From Streptomyces formicae (GTDB taxonomy: Bacteria > Actinomycetota > Actinomycetes > Streptomycetales > Streptomycetaceae), in NCBI RefSeq assembly GCF_022647665.1, contig NZ_CP071872.1, positions 3,658,001 to 3,722,000 on the forward strand: 64,000 nt of DNA. Direction: 5' to 3'. Shown piece by piece: positions 45,337-54,688 of the stretch. How positions within the stretch are numbered: position 1 is the stretch's first letter; every line of letters begins with the position of its first letter. The position numbers were made by a program, and so were the translations under genes. Under the pieces are notes generated by a model. The model searched no databases and was not told the origin of the DNA. It worked only from the letters and a program-made list of their open reading frames with translations.

Positions 45337-46479
45337 ATGCTGACCAAGGCACCGCGGCCCGAACAGGCCGCCGCCACGCTCGCGGACGAGGCACCGGTCA
45401 CCGGCGGGTATGCCTCCCCCTGGCGTCTCGTGTGGCGCCGCTTCCGCAAACACCGCCTGGCGCTGATCGGCTCCGTCGTGGTGCTGCTGGCCTACCTGGT
45501 CGTCGTCTTCGCCGAGATCCTGGCGCCCGGCTCGCCCAGCAACGCCGACGAGAAGCACACCTACGCCCCGCCGCAGATCATCAAGGTCGATCTCAGCTGG
45601 GACGACGGCCTGCGCTTCTACGCCAACGGCTACACCACCGTGCGCGACCCGGAGACCTTCGAGCAGATCCACACCGTCGATCCCGGCCGGCGGATCCCGC
45701 TGACCTTCCTCGCCAAGGGCGACTCCTACGAGATGTGGGGCCTCATCCCCTGGGACCGGCACCTCTTCGGCTCCGCGGACCCCGACCGGAGGGTGTACTT
45801 CCTGGGCACGGACCGGTCGGGCCGCGACCTCCTCTCGCGGATCATCCACGGCGCGCGCGTCTCGCTCTCCATCGGCCTGGTCGGCGTGGCCGTCAGCTTC
45901 CTGCTGGGCCTGTTCTTCGGAGGCATCTCCGGCTACTTCGGCGGGATCCCCGACCTGGCCATCCAACGCGTCATCGAATTCCTGATGTCGATTCCGACAC
46001 TGCCGCTGTGGCTGGCGCTGTCCGCGTCCGTCCCCGACGACTGGGGGCCCCTCGCACGGTACTTCGCCATCACCACCATCCTGTCGGTGATCGGCTGGAC
46101 GGGACTGGCCCGGGTGGTGCGCGGCCGCTTCTTCTCGCTGCGCGAGGAGGACTTCGTCACGGCCGCCCGGCTGGACGGCTGCAACCGGCGCCGGATCATC
46201 TTCCGGCACATGGTGCCGTCCATGTCCAGCCATGTGATCGCCTCCCTCACGATGGCAGTCCCCGGCATGATCCTCGGCGAGACCGCGATGAGCTTCCTCG
46301 GCCTGGGGCTCCAGTCGCCGGCCGTCAGCTGGGGCGTGCTGCTGCAGGAGGCGCAGAACATCCGCACCGTGGAGACCGCCCCATGGCTGCTGATCCCGGG
46401 CATCGCGGTGTTCGTCACCGTGCTGGCCATGAACTTCGTCGGCGACGGGCTGCGGGACTCCGCCGACCCGTACAAGTAA
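45337..46479 (+). CDS. Opp-type ABC transporter permease (DppC-like)
   Basis: The 380-residue protein has the OppC N-terminal segment (WRLVWRRFRKHRLALIGSVVV), FLGTDRSGRDLLSRIIHGARVSL near 150 and coupling motif DFVTAARLDGCNRRRIIFRHMVP near 270. A 90-residue insert between the first span and the core, also seen in oligosaccharide relatives, makes it longer than peptide DppC proteins. Confidence 0.93.
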   Translation: MLTKAPRPEQAAATLADEAPVTGGYASPWRLVWRRFRKHRLALIGSVVVLLAYLVVVFAEILAPGSPSNADEKHTYAPPQIIKVDLSWDDGLRFYANGYTTVRDPETFEQIHTVDPGRRIPLTFLAKGDSYEMWGLIPWDRHLFGSADPDRRVYFLGTDRSGRDLLSRIIHGARVSLSIGLVGVAVSFLLGLFFGGISGYFGGIPDLAIQRVIEFLMSIPTLPLWLALSASVPDDWGPLARYFAITTILSVIGWTGLARVVRGRFFSLREEDFVTAARLDGCNRRRIIFRHMVPSMSSHVIASLTMAVPGMILGETAMSFLGLGLQSPAVSWGVLLQEAQNIRTVETAPWLLIPGIAVFVTVLAMNFVGDGLRDSADPYK

Positions 46480-46489
46480 GGGGCCCCGC

Positions 46490-47544
46490 GTGGACTCAGC
46501 AGCAACCGCCGCTCGCCCGCTCCTCGAAGTCGAGGACCTGCACACCCAGTTCCAGCTGGACGACGGCCTGGTACGGGCCGTGGACGGCGTCACGCTGACC
46601 ATCCGGCGCGGCGAAGTCCTCGCCGTCGTGGGCGAGTCCGGCTGCGGCAAGAGCGTCATGGCCCGCTCGATCCTCCGCCTCGTCGACAAGCCGGGGAAGA
46701 TCACCGGCGGACACATCCGCGTGCACACGGACGACGGCGTCGTCGACATGGCCCACGCCGACGGGCCGGCCGTACGCACCGTGCGCGGCCGGAAGGTCGC
46801 CATGGTCTTCCAGGAGCCCATGGCCTCGATGAGCCCCATGCACACCCTCGGCAACCAGATCGGCGAGGCCGTACGCCTGCACGAGGGGTCGGCAAGGAGG
46901 AGGCGCGCAAGCGCTCCGTCGAACTGCTGCGCCGCGTCGGGATCCCGGCGCCCGAGCGGCGCGTGGACGAGTACCCGTTCCGGATGAGCGGCGGGATGCT
47001 CCAGCGCGCCATGATCGCCATGGCCCTGTCCTGCGGCCCCGACCTGCTGATCGCCGACGAGCCGACCACCGCCCTGGACGTCACCACCCAGGCGCAGATC
47101 CTGGAGCTGCTGCGGGAACTCCAGCAGGACTCCGGCATGGCCGTCATGCTCATCACCCACGACCTGGGCGTCGCCGCGCAGATGGCCGACCGGATCGCGG
47201 TGATGTACCTGGGCGCGGTCGTCGAGACCGGCACCACGGAGACCGTGCTGCGCCGCCCCCGCCACCCGTACACGCAGGGGTTGCTGCGATCGGTGCCCAA
47301 GCTGGGCTCCGCCACGCGGGACCGGCTGCGGCCGGTGCGGGGCATGGTGCCGAGCCCCTATCTGCGCCCGCCGGGGTGCCCGTTCCACCCGCGGTGCGAG
47401 GAATTCATGGAAGGCCGCTGCGAGGTGACCGTGCCCGGCCCCGTGCCCGCACCCGTGCTCGGGCCCGAGGCGCCGTCCGGTGCCCGCACCGACGGCACGG
47501 TCAGCTGCCTGCTGTACGAGGACGAAGGCGAGGAATCCGCATGA
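46490..47544 (+). pseudogene. Opp-type ABC transporter ATPase (DppD-like), frameshifted
   Basis: GTG 46490 begins an ATPase with Walker A GESGCGKS near residue 50 and Q-loop MVFQEPMASMSP near 108. The frame fails at a G run (46885-46888). With one G restored it reads LHEGVGKEEARKRSVELL into the C-loop MSGGMLQRAMIAMAL, Walker B LLIADEPTTALD and the OppD-type tail with CPFHPRCEEF. The full protein would have about 351 residues. The neighbouring transporter genes are all intact, so a sequence error is likely. Confidence 0.9.
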
Positions 47545-48608
47545 CACCGCCGCCCGCGGCACCGGCCGCCGTCACCGACACGCCCGTCCGCACCGGCGGT
47601 GTGCTGCTGGAGACCCACGGCCTGACCAAGCACTTCCCCATCCGCCGCGGCCTGTTCGGCCGCACCATCGGCACCGTACGGGCCGTCGACGGCGTCGACC
47701 TGACCGTGCGGGCCGGCCGCACCGTGGCCCTGGTCGGCGAGTCCGGCTGCGGCAAGTCCACCCTGGGCCGCTGCCTGCTCAGCGTGTACCCGGCGACCTC
47801 CGGCGAGATCACCTACCACCGGGTCGACGGCACCACCGTGGACCTCGCCGCGCTCGACGAGAAGCAGCTCAAGCCGTACCGCAGCGAGCTGCGGCTGGTC
47901 TTCCAGGACCCGTTCGCCTCGCTCAACCCGCGGATGACGCTGCTGCAGATCGTCGGGGAACCGCTGCGGGTCAACCTCGGGCTGGGCGCCGCCGCCACCG
48001 AGGAGCGCGTCGCCGAGCTGCTGCGCCGCGTCGGCCTCAGCCCCGAGTACATGCGCCGCTATCCCAACGCCTTCAGCGGCGGCCAGCGCCAGCGCGTCGG
48101 CATCGCCCGGGCGCTGGCGCTCGCGCCCCGCCTCGTGGTGGCCGACGAGGCGGTCAGCGCGCTCGACGTGTCGGTGCGGGCCCAGATCCTCAACCTGCTC
48201 AAGGACCTCCAGGACGAGGAGGACCTGACGTACCTCTTCATCTCCCACGACCTGGGCGTCGTGGAGTACATGGCCGACGAGGTCGCCGTCATGTACGTCG
48301 GCAAGGTCGTCGAGACCGGGGCCACCGACGCGCTCTACGGCCGGCCGCTGCACCCCTATACGGAGGCGCTGCTGTCCGCGGTGCCCGACCCCGACCCGAG
48401 CGCCCGCCGCCGCGAGCGGATCGTGCTGCGCGGCGAGGTCGCCGACCCCTCACGGGTGCCCGCCGGCTGTCCGTTCCACCCCCGGTGCTTCTACGCCCAG
48501 GACCGCTGCCGCACCGATGTGCCGGCGCTGCGCGAGATCGTCCCCGGCCGCACGGCGGCCTGCCACTATGCCGGAGAACTGAACCTCAAGGGAGTGACGG
48601 GCGAATGA
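47541..48608 (+). CDS. Opp-type ABC transporter ATPase (DppF-like)
   Basis: A 355-residue ATPase: Walker A GESGCGKST near 65, Q-loop LVFQDPFASLNPRMT near 120, signature FSGGQRQRVGIARAL near 180, Walker B VVADEAVSALD, and the oligopeptide-type C-terminus with CPFHPRCFYAQDRC. It overlaps the DppD-like gene by ATGA. With it this importer has both ATPases, unlike the CUT1 system. Confidence 0.94.
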   Translation: MTPPPAAPAAVTDTPVRTGGVLLETHGLTKHFPIRRGLFGRTIGTVRAVDGVDLTVRAGRTVALVGESGCGKSTLGRCLLSVYPATSGEITYHRVDGTTVDLAALDEKQLKPYRSELRLVFQDPFASLNPRMTLLQIVGEPLRVNLGLGAAATEERVAELLRRVGLSPEYMRRYPNAFSGGQRQRVGIARALALAPRLVVADEAVSALDVSVRAQILNLLKDLQDEEDLTYLFISHDLGVVEYMADEVAVMYVGKVVETGATDALYGRPLHPYTEALLSAVPDPDPSARRRERIVLRGEVADPSRVPAGCPFHPRCFYAQDRCRTDVPALREIVPGRTAACHYAGELNLKGVTGE

Positions 48609-49672
48609 GCGATCCGCGGTTCGACGGGGTGGTCCGGCCGTCGCCGAGCGACCCCCGGCTGCACGAGGCGCTGCTGCCGACCCTCCATCCCGGCGACAGC
48701 CACGCCGCCAACCTCCTCGAACTCGACGACGGCGACCTGCTGTGCACCTGGTTCAACGGCCCCGACGAGGGCGACCCCGGCACGAACGTGGTGCTCTCCC
48801 GGCTGCCCAGCGGCTCCGGCCGGTGGACCCCGCCCGTCCTGCTGGCCGCCGACCCCGAGCGCGCCGAGCAGAACCCGGTCCTCGCCCAGGGGCCCGACGG
48901 CACCCTCTGGCTCTTCCACCCCTCCGACGAGCCGCACGACCAGAAGACGGCCCGGCTGGTCGTCCGCACGTCCCCGGACCGCGGCCGCACCTGGAGTCCG
49001 CCGCGCACGTTGATCGAAGGGCCCGGCATCTTCGTACGGAACCCGCCGCTCCTGCTCGGCGACGGCTCCTGGCTGCTGCCCGCCTACTGGTGCCGGACGA
49101 CGGGGGAGCACAGCACCGTGATGATCAGCAAGGACGCCGGGCACACGTGGGACGAGCACGATCTGCCCGACAGCGACCACCTGGTGCAGATGACCGCCGT
49201 GCAGCGCGACGACGGCAGCCTCTTCGCCATGTTCCGCAGCCGCGCCGCGGACCGCATCCACGCCTCCGACTCCCATGACCTCGGCCGGACCTGGCGGCCC
49301 CTGGTGAAGACCGAGCTGCCCAACAACAACTCGGCCGTCCAGCTCACCCGGCTGCGCGGCGGCGCACTGGCGCTGATCTACAACGACGCCAGCCTGGAGC
49401 GCGACCAGTTCCGCTGGGTCGGGGAGGGGACGGGACGGCGCAAGAAGGCGCTGCGCACGCCGCTCACCCTCGCCCTGTCGGAGGACGGCGGCCGCACCTG
49501 GCCGTACCGGCGCGACGTCCAGACCGCCGACGACGAGTACTGGGACAACGAGCTCGGCTACTCCTACCCCAGCGTCACCCAGACCCGGGACGGACGCCTC
49601 CACCTCGCCTACTCCTACCTGCGCAAGACGATCAAACACGTGCAGCTCGACGAGGAGTGGGTGCGCGCATGA
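48605..49672 (+). CDS. Intracellular Asp-box (BNR/sialidase-fold) exo-hydrolase-like protein
   Basis: This 355-residue beta-propeller protein has four Asp boxes: SPDRGRTW, SKDAGHTW, SHDLGRTW and SEDGGRTW. There is no signal peptide, and the ATGA overlap with the transporter ATPase excludes one. It resembles exo-sialidase-like propellers. Bacterial sialic acid use is not suggested by neighbours, but related folds cleave Kdo or Dha, the sugar acids of rhamnogalacturonan II. Activity is inferred and remains untested. Confidence 0.75.
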   Translation: MSDPRFDGVVRPSPSDPRLHEALLPTLHPGDSHAANLLELDDGDLLCTWFNGPDEGDPGTNVVLSRLPSGSGRWTPPVLLAADPERAEQNPVLAQGPDGTLWLFHPSDEPHDQKTARLVVRTSPDRGRTWSPPRTLIEGPGIFVRNPPLLLGDGSWLLPAYWCRTTGEHSTVMISKDAGHTWDEHDLPDSDHLVQMTAVQRDDGSLFAMFRSRAADRIHASDSHDLGRTWRPLVKTELPNNNSAVQLTRLRGGALALIYNDASLERDQFRWVGEGTGRRKKALRTPLTLALSEDGGRTWPYRRDVQTADDEYWDNELGYSYPSVTQTRDGRLHLAYSYLRKTIKHVQLDEEWVRA

Positions 49673-51060
49673 CCGTGGAACAGTGGGGCGTCCACGAACT
49701 CACGCTGACGGGCCCCGCAGACGGGAACCCGTACACCGACGTCCGGTTGAGCGCCTCCTTCCAGTACCGCAACCGCATCGTCGACGTCGACGGCTTCTAC
49801 GACGGGGACGGTGTCTACCGCATCCGCTTCATGCCCGACCGGCCGGGCACGTGGCGCTACACCACGCGTTCCGACGCCCCGGCGCTCGACGGGCGGCGCG
49901 GCACCTTCGAGTGCGTGCCGCCCGGCCCCGGCAACCACGGGCCGGTCCGGGTGTCCGGGGCCCACGGCTTCCGGTACGCCGACGGCACGGCGTACCTACC
50001 CTTCGGGACCACCTGCTACCACTGGACCCACGACCAGGACGAGAAGCGGGAACGGCACACCCTGGAGGCCCTGGCCGCCTCGCCGTTCAACAAGATCCGC
50101 ATGTGCGTGCTCCCGACCGACGAGATGGTGCCGCCGCACCTCGCCTTCCAGGGCGACACGCCGGGCGCCCTGGACAAGACCCGCTTCAACCCGGTCTTCT
50201 TCGCCCACTTCGAGCGCCGCCTGCGCGATCTACTGGCGCTCGGCATCGAGGCGGACGTGATCCTCCTCCACCCGTACGACCGGGGCCACTGGGGCGTGGA
50301 CAACATGAGCCCGGAAGAGGACCGCTTCCTGCTGCGGTACGTCCTGGCGCGGCTGTCCGCGTACCGGCACGTGTGGTGGTCCATCTCCAACGAGTACGAC
50401 TTCAACCGCGCCAAGGCGGTCGCGGACTGGGACCGCCTGGGCCGCTTCGTGCAGCGCCACGACCCGTACCAGCACCTGCGGTCCATCCACAACGGCACCA
50501 GGATGTACCGCTACGAGCGCATCTACGACTTCACCAAGCCCTGGATCACCCACCAGAGCATCCAGCACTGGGACGCCGCGCTCACCGGCCGCTGGCTGGA
50601 GAGCTGCGCCAAACCCGTGGTCATCGACGAGATCGGCTACGAGGGGAAGCTCGGGAAGCGCTGGGGGAACATCACCGGCCAGGCCCTGACCCGCCAGTTC
50701 TGGCACGCAGCGGCGGCCGGCGGCTATGTCGGCCACGGGGAGTGCTATCCGGACCAGGATCCGGACGGCGACGGCTGGATCTCCGTGGGCGGGCGGCTGC
50801 GGGGCGAGAGCGTCCCGCGCATCGCGTTCCTGCGGCGGCTGCTGGAGGAGGCGTCGCCGGCGGACCGGCTGGTCTACTTCGGCGACCGGCAGCACGCCTA
50901 CCGGGACGTCGAGTTGCCGCCGGACGCCGACTGCAGCGTCGAACTCATCGACACCTGGAACATGACGGTCACCGAACTCGACGGCGTGCACCGCGGGACG
51001 GTGCGGGCGGAACTGAAGGGACGGCCCGACATGGCCCTGCGGATCCGGAGGACGGCATGA
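49669..51060 (+). CDS. Intracellular DUF5060-DUF4038-DUF5605 glycoside hydrolase-like protein
   Basis: The 463-residue protein has an N-terminal Ig-like DUF5060 (SASFQYRNRIVDVDGFYDGD), a TIM barrel of the DUF4038 type (LPFGTTCYHWTHDQDEK, SPFNKIRMCVLP) and a C-terminal DUF5605-like strand set (CSVELIDTWNMTV). Glu-242 in WWSISNEYDF and Glu-321 in VVIDEIGYEG stand where clan-A acid/base and nucleophile are expected. No export signal. The related GH140 apiosidases share the central domain. It probably hydrolyses an imported side chain. Confidence 0.8.
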   Translation: MTVEQWGVHELTLTGPADGNPYTDVRLSASFQYRNRIVDVDGFYDGDGVYRIRFMPDRPGTWRYTTRSDAPALDGRRGTFECVPPGPGNHGPVRVSGAHGFRYADGTAYLPFGTTCYHWTHDQDEKRERHTLEALAASPFNKIRMCVLPTDEMVPPHLAFQGDTPGALDKTRFNPVFFAHFERRLRDLLALGIEADVILLHPYDRGHWGVDNMSPEEDRFLLRYVLARLSAYRHVWWSISNEYDFNRAKAVADWDRLGRFVQRHDPYQHLRSIHNGTRMYRYERIYDFTKPWITHQSIQHWDAALTGRWLESCAKPVVIDEIGYEGKLGKRWGNITGQALTRQFWHAAAAGGYVGHGECYPDQDPDGDGWISVGGRLRGESVPRIAFLRRLLEEASPADRLVYFGDRQHAYRDVELPPDADCSVELIDTWNMTVTELDGVHRGTVRAELKGRPDMALRIRRTA

Positions 51061-52169
51061 CCACGTCGGTGGAGCGGTGGGACGTCATCGAGCTCGAACT
51101 GCCCGCGGCGGAAGCGGTCTTCACCCAAGGCGACCGGTACTTCACGGCCCGCGGCCCAAGGGTCCGCTTCATGCCCGACGAGGAGGGCGTGTGGACGTAC
51201 GAAGCGGGCGGCGTGAGCGGGACCTTCGTGTGCACACCGGCAGGCGAGGGCAACCACGGCCCGGTCCGTGTCGACGGCCTCGGCTTCCGGTACGCCGACG
51301 GCACCCCGTACCGTCCGTACGGCACGACGGCCGGGCCCGCGGACACCGGAACCCTCGACGCGCTGGCCGGGGCCCCCTTCAACCGGGTCCGGCTGAGCGC
51401 CCCGGACGAGCGGCAGATCCGTGCGCTGCGGGATCTGGGCGTCGAGGCCGAGGTGATGCTGGACGGGCACGACATCGCGGAGACCGTCTCCCGGCTGGCG
51501 GCCTACCGCAACGTCTGGTGGTGCGCCCCCGACGATCCCGAGGTGCTGGCCGAGATCCGCGAACACGACTACGGCCACCACCTCCTCACCGTCCACGGCG
51601 CCATCGACACCGACTTCGGGGCACCCTGGATCACCCACGCCAGCCTGCGCCACAACCAGGTCCGGGCGATCGCGGGCCTGACGGACGCCCTGGACAAGCC
51701 GGTCGTCATCGACGCCTGCGGCGCGGAGGGCGACGCCCCGGATCCCGACGGGGGCCTGCCGGCCCAGGAGATGCTCGCCAGGATCTGGGAGGGCATCTGC
51801 CAGGGCGGCCACGTCACCCACGCCGAGTCGTACGGCTCACGGCCCTGGCTCGCCGGTGAGTGCGTCGAACGGATCGCCTTCCTGCGGCGCATCCTCGACG
51901 ACGCCCCGGCCGGACTGCGGCACAACCCCGCCGCCTACGACGCGTCGACGATCGAGGCGCCGGGGGAGTACGTGCTCCAGTACCTCGGGCCGCACAGGTA
52001 CCCGCGTCGGCGGTTCGAGCTTCCGGACGGTGCCTACGAGGTCGACGTCATCGACACCTGGAACATGACCGTACGCACACTGGAGCCCGTGTCCGGCGGC
52101 CGCATCGAGGTGGAGCTCCCCGCGGAGCAGTACTTCGCGATCCGGCTGCGGCCGGCGGCTCGGGCGTGA
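51057..52169 (+). CDS. Degenerate paralogue of the preceding GH-like protein, probable non-catalytic
   Basis: A 370-residue protein alignable to its upstream neighbour along its length: GNHGPVRVDG-LGFRYADGTPY, APFNRVRLS, the C-terminal YEVDVIDTWNMTV. It is about 90 residues shorter in the barrel, and both catalytic positions are changed: WWCAPDDPEV replaces WWSISNEYDF and VVIDACGAEG replaces VVIDEIGYEG. The frame is intact, coupled by ATGA, with normal codon use, so it is maintained, perhaps as a binding partner or sensor. Confidence 0.78.
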   Translation: MTTSVERWDVIELELPAAEAVFTQGDRYFTARGPRVRFMPDEEGVWTYEAGGVSGTFVCTPAGEGNHGPVRVDGLGFRYADGTPYRPYGTTAGPADTGTLDALAGAPFNRVRLSAPDERQIRALRDLGVEAEVMLDGHDIAETVSRLAAYRNVWWCAPDDPEVLAEIREHDYGHHLLTVHGAIDTDFGAPWITHASLRHNQVRAIAGLTDALDKPVVIDACGAEGDAPDPDGGLPAQEMLARIWEGICQGGHVTHAESYGSRPWLAGECVERIAFLRRILDDAPAGLRHNPAAYDASTIEAPGEYVLQYLGPHRYPRRRFELPDGAYEVDVIDTWNMTVRTLEPVSGGRIEVELPAEQYFAIRLRPAARA

Positions 52170-52298
52170 CACCGACGCTGGGCCGGTCGGGCGTGTGTGG
52201 GCTTCCTCGAGGCCGATCGTGGGCTGATCGGGGGCTCATCGGGGCGCGACCGGGTGTGGGGCGACCGGCTTGAGGTGCGCTCGGGCGAAGGTGGGCGC

Positions 52299-52970
52299 AT
52301 GAGACATGGATCTGTGACGTCCGTCAGCCGCGGTCGCGGTCGTGCCATCGGTGTGCTGGGTGCCGTTGCCGCTTCGGCCGTGCTCGTCAGCGGCTGCGGG
52401 GACGCGGGGAAGGACGAGGTGTCCGCCGCGGCCACGACGCCTCCCGCGCAGCGCGTGAACCAGCCCACGACCGGAGGGCTCACCGAGGACCAGACGGAGC
52501 GGAAGGCCCTGGTCGACGCGGCGAAGACCGGATGGGAGGAGGCGGCGGACGCCGCGGTGGCGAAGGTGCCCGGCGGCAAGCTCGTCGAGATCGAGCTGAA
52601 GCGCTCCGACGGAGTCATGGAGTGGGACAGCGAGATCGCCACGGCGGACGGAACGTCCCACGACGTGCAGGTCGACGCCGTGACCGGGCAGGTCACCCAG
52701 TCACGGGTCGAGGGCGACCAGGACAACGAGGACCGGCAGCAACTGGCCGACCGGCTCGGCAAGGCCAAGACGACCGCACAGCAGGCCGCCACGACCGCGA
52801 CGGACCGTAAGAAGGGCACCGTGACCTCCGTCGGCCTCGGCGGCGGGAACGGCGGCGCCGCCCCGGTCTGGTCCGTCGACGTGGTGACGGCGGACGACTG
52901 GTCGAAGACGGACTTCGACATCGACGCCGTCAACGGCGAGGTCCTGCGGCAGGAAGTCGACCGGGACTGA
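52299..52970 (+). CDS. PepSY-domain lipoprotein
   Basis: ATG 52299 gives a 223-residue protein with a lipoprotein signal (AVLVSGCGD). Two PepSY-like repeats follow: about 75-130 (AADAAVAKVPGGKLVEIELK, HDVQVDAVTGQV) and about 155-223 (ending DFDIDAVNGEVL). PepSY proteins sit outside the membrane and are thought to inhibit proteases or modulate signalling. It is followed by strong hairpins and appears to be a separate unit from the pectin genes. Confidence 0.85.
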   Translation: MRHGSVTSVSRGRGRAIGVLGAVAASAVLVSGCGDAGKDEVSAAATTPPAQRVNQPTTGGLTEDQTERKALVDAAKTGWEEAADAAVAKVPGGKLVEIELKRSDGVMEWDSEIATADGTSHDVQVDAVTGQVTQSRVEGDQDNEDRQQLADRLGKAKTTAQQAATTATDRKKGTVTSVGLGGGNGGAAPVWSVDVVTADDWSKTDFDIDAVNGEVLRQEVDRD

Positions 52971-52971
52971 G

Positions 52972-53049
52972 CCGGCCGGAGCCTCGGTTCGAGGCCGGCC
53001 GGGAAGGGCTCACCACCCGGAGCGGAGCTCACCGCTCCGGGTGGTGAGC
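52972..53049. terminator. Double hairpin, bidirectional terminator
   Basis: The first hairpin spans about 52972-53003 (GCCTCG/CGAGGC apex with flanking CCGGCC/GGCCGG). The second is a perfect 18-bp stem (53008-53025 with 53032-53049) with loop AGCTCA. They lie between the converging PepSY gene and solute-binding protein gene. Confidence 0.85.
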
Positions 53050-53066
53050 TCACCAGTCCGGGCGGC

Positions 53067-54542
53067 TCACCAGTCCAGGCCGGCCGCCGCCTGTGCTTTG
53101 ATGTAGTTCGGGATGTCCCGCGTCTCCGTCACCGTCAGCGCCGACTTGACCGACAAGCCGTCCTTCAGCACGTGCTGCCGGAACACCCGGTACATCGGAA
53201 TGTCCCAGTACTCCGTCTGCTCGTAGCCGCGCACCACCGCGTTCTCGCCCCAGAAGATCCCCGACGTGTCGATCCCGTCGAGCTCCGGCGTCTCCGCGCC
53301 GAACGCGGCGACCACCGCGTCGGACTGGAGCGCCGGCTTCATGCCGTACTTGGCGAGCTCGATCTGCGCCTCCTCGGAGGCGAGCCACTTCACGACCTCC
53401 AGGGCCTGCGCCTTCTTCGCCGACTGCGGAGGCAGGAACGCGGCGAGCGTGTTGGGCTGGTAGACCGAGTCGTCGCCCCCGCCCAGGACGGGCACCGAGG
53501 TGACGCCGAGGTCGATGTTCTGCGCCAGCTCCTGCCAGTCCTCCAGGTCGCCGTCGGGGACGTAACTCGGGTTGAGCGTGTAGGCGTTCATCTTCCAGAG
53601 CGTGTCCACGGCCATGGCCACATGGCCGGTGAGCAGGAAGTCGTCGACCGTGGTGAAGATGTTCCGCGGGAGGAGCAGGAACCGCTCCATGTTGGCGCCG
53701 AGGGTCTGCCAGCCGGCCGAGGTGATGTTCACCCTGACGTCCTCCGGCGCCGGCGTCTCGCTGCCCGTGGGGAGGAACGGGTAGAGGCCGAGCTGGTTGA
53801 AGTCCAGGTAGTTGTCCGGGTGCTGGAGATAGCCCTTGTACGCGACCAGGTCCTGCTCGCGGGTCAGCCGCTTCGCCAGCCGGTAGGCCTTGTCGTACGT
53901 CATGCCGTGCGACGGGTAGCGGACACCGAAGAGGTCGAAGACCTTCTTGTTGTAGAGCAGTACGAAGTCGTCGATGAACAGCGGGACGCCGTAGACCCCG
54001 CCGTCGGAACGGGACTTGACGAGCTCGACCGCGGCCGGATTGAGCGCGCTCAGGTCGATCTCGCCGGTGAGGTCGCGCAGCCAGCCCCTGTGCTCCAGGT
54101 CCCGGTCGATCCGCCGGCGCGGGTCGTCGATGATGATGTCGGGGACCACCCCCGCTGCCTCGATCTCCTCGTACCGGACGGGGAAGTCCCAGGTGGTGGC
54201 CTTGATCTTGAGGTGCGGGAACTTCTTGGCGAGCTTCTTCCCGATGACATTGTGGAAGAAGTCCAGGTTCTCGAAGGGCTTGTAGTTGGCCATGAAGATG
54301 AAGAGCTCGTCGTCGCAGACCTCGAACGGCTCGTCGTACTGATTCGGGATCGGGGTGCACACCGCGCCGGTACGGGTGGCATACCGGCCTCCGGTGGTTC
54401 TGGCAGTCTGTGCCCGGGCCTCCTGCGGCGCCAGGGCCGGGGCACCCACGAGGGCCGCCGATCCCGCCAACGCGCTGGCTGCGACGAAGTTCCGGCGCGT
54501 CAGTCCGCGGCGGTCCCTCTTGGCACCGGATTCTTCGCTCAT
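53067..54542 (-). CDS. Orphan Tat-exported extracellular solute-binding protein
   Basis: ATG 54542 after GGAGGG gives 491 residues. The signal is twin-arginine (LTRRNFVAASALAGSAALVG) with an AxA-type cut site (ARA) and no clear lipobox. The mature protein is a family 1 binding protein (PDIIIDDPRRRIDRDL, DFVLLYNKKVFDLFGV near 200). No permease is adjacent, so it must use a transporter encoded elsewhere, perhaps the CUT1 system at 21.9-23.8 kb. It is divergent from an unassigned protein, with a 21-bp operator-like site between them. Confidence 0.87.
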   Translation of the reverse strand: MSEESGAKRDRRGLTRRNFVAASALAGSAALVGAPALAPQEARAQTARTTGGRYATRTGAVCTPIPNQYDEPFEVCDDELFIFMANYKPFENLDFFHNVIGKKLAKKFPHLKIKATTWDFPVRYEEIEAAGVVPDIIIDDPRRRIDRDLEHRGWLRDLTGEIDLSALNPAAVELVKSRSDGGVYGVPLFIDDFVLLYNKKVFDLFGVRYPSHGMTYDKAYRLAKRLTREQDLVAYKGYLQHPDNYLDFNQLGLYPFLPTGSETPAPEDVRVNITSAGWQTLGANMERFLLLPRNIFTTVDDFLLTGHVAMAVDTLWKMNAYTLNPSYVPDGDLEDWQELAQNIDLGVTSVPVLGGGDDSVYQPNTLAAFLPPQSAKKAQALEVVKWLASEEAQIELAKYGMKPALQSDAVVAAFGAETPELDGIDTSGIFWGENAVVRGYEQTEYWDIPMYRVFRQHVLKDGLSVKSALTVTETRDIPNYIKAQAAAGLDW

Positions 54543-54591
54543 GGTCACCCTCCGCTTCTCTGGGGCGGGTCTGGCCGGATATGAACTCCAC

Positions 54592-54612
54592 TGGCATGCC
54601 ACTCGAATGCCA
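54592..54612. promoter_or_regulatory. 21-bp operator candidate, site 2
   Basis: TGGCATGCC (54592-54600), ACT, CGAATGCCA (54604-54612) matches site 1 at 4343-4363 with the same 9-3-9 layout and two changes in the arms. It lies 50 bp upstream of the minus-strand binding protein and 77 bp upstream of the plus-strand gene. Confidence 0.6.
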
Positions 54613-54688
54613 CTATGGTCCAACCAGGCGGCGGAAGCGTCAACACTCGTGCGGCAACCGGGATTTGGCAGAGGGCAGAGGAGAGCTG

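Noticed and set aside
42207..45449. 1080-codon minus-strand open frame opposite the Opp-type binding protein and permease
   Set aside because: The plus strand has clear transporter motifs throughout; the minus frame is a third-position GC artefact.
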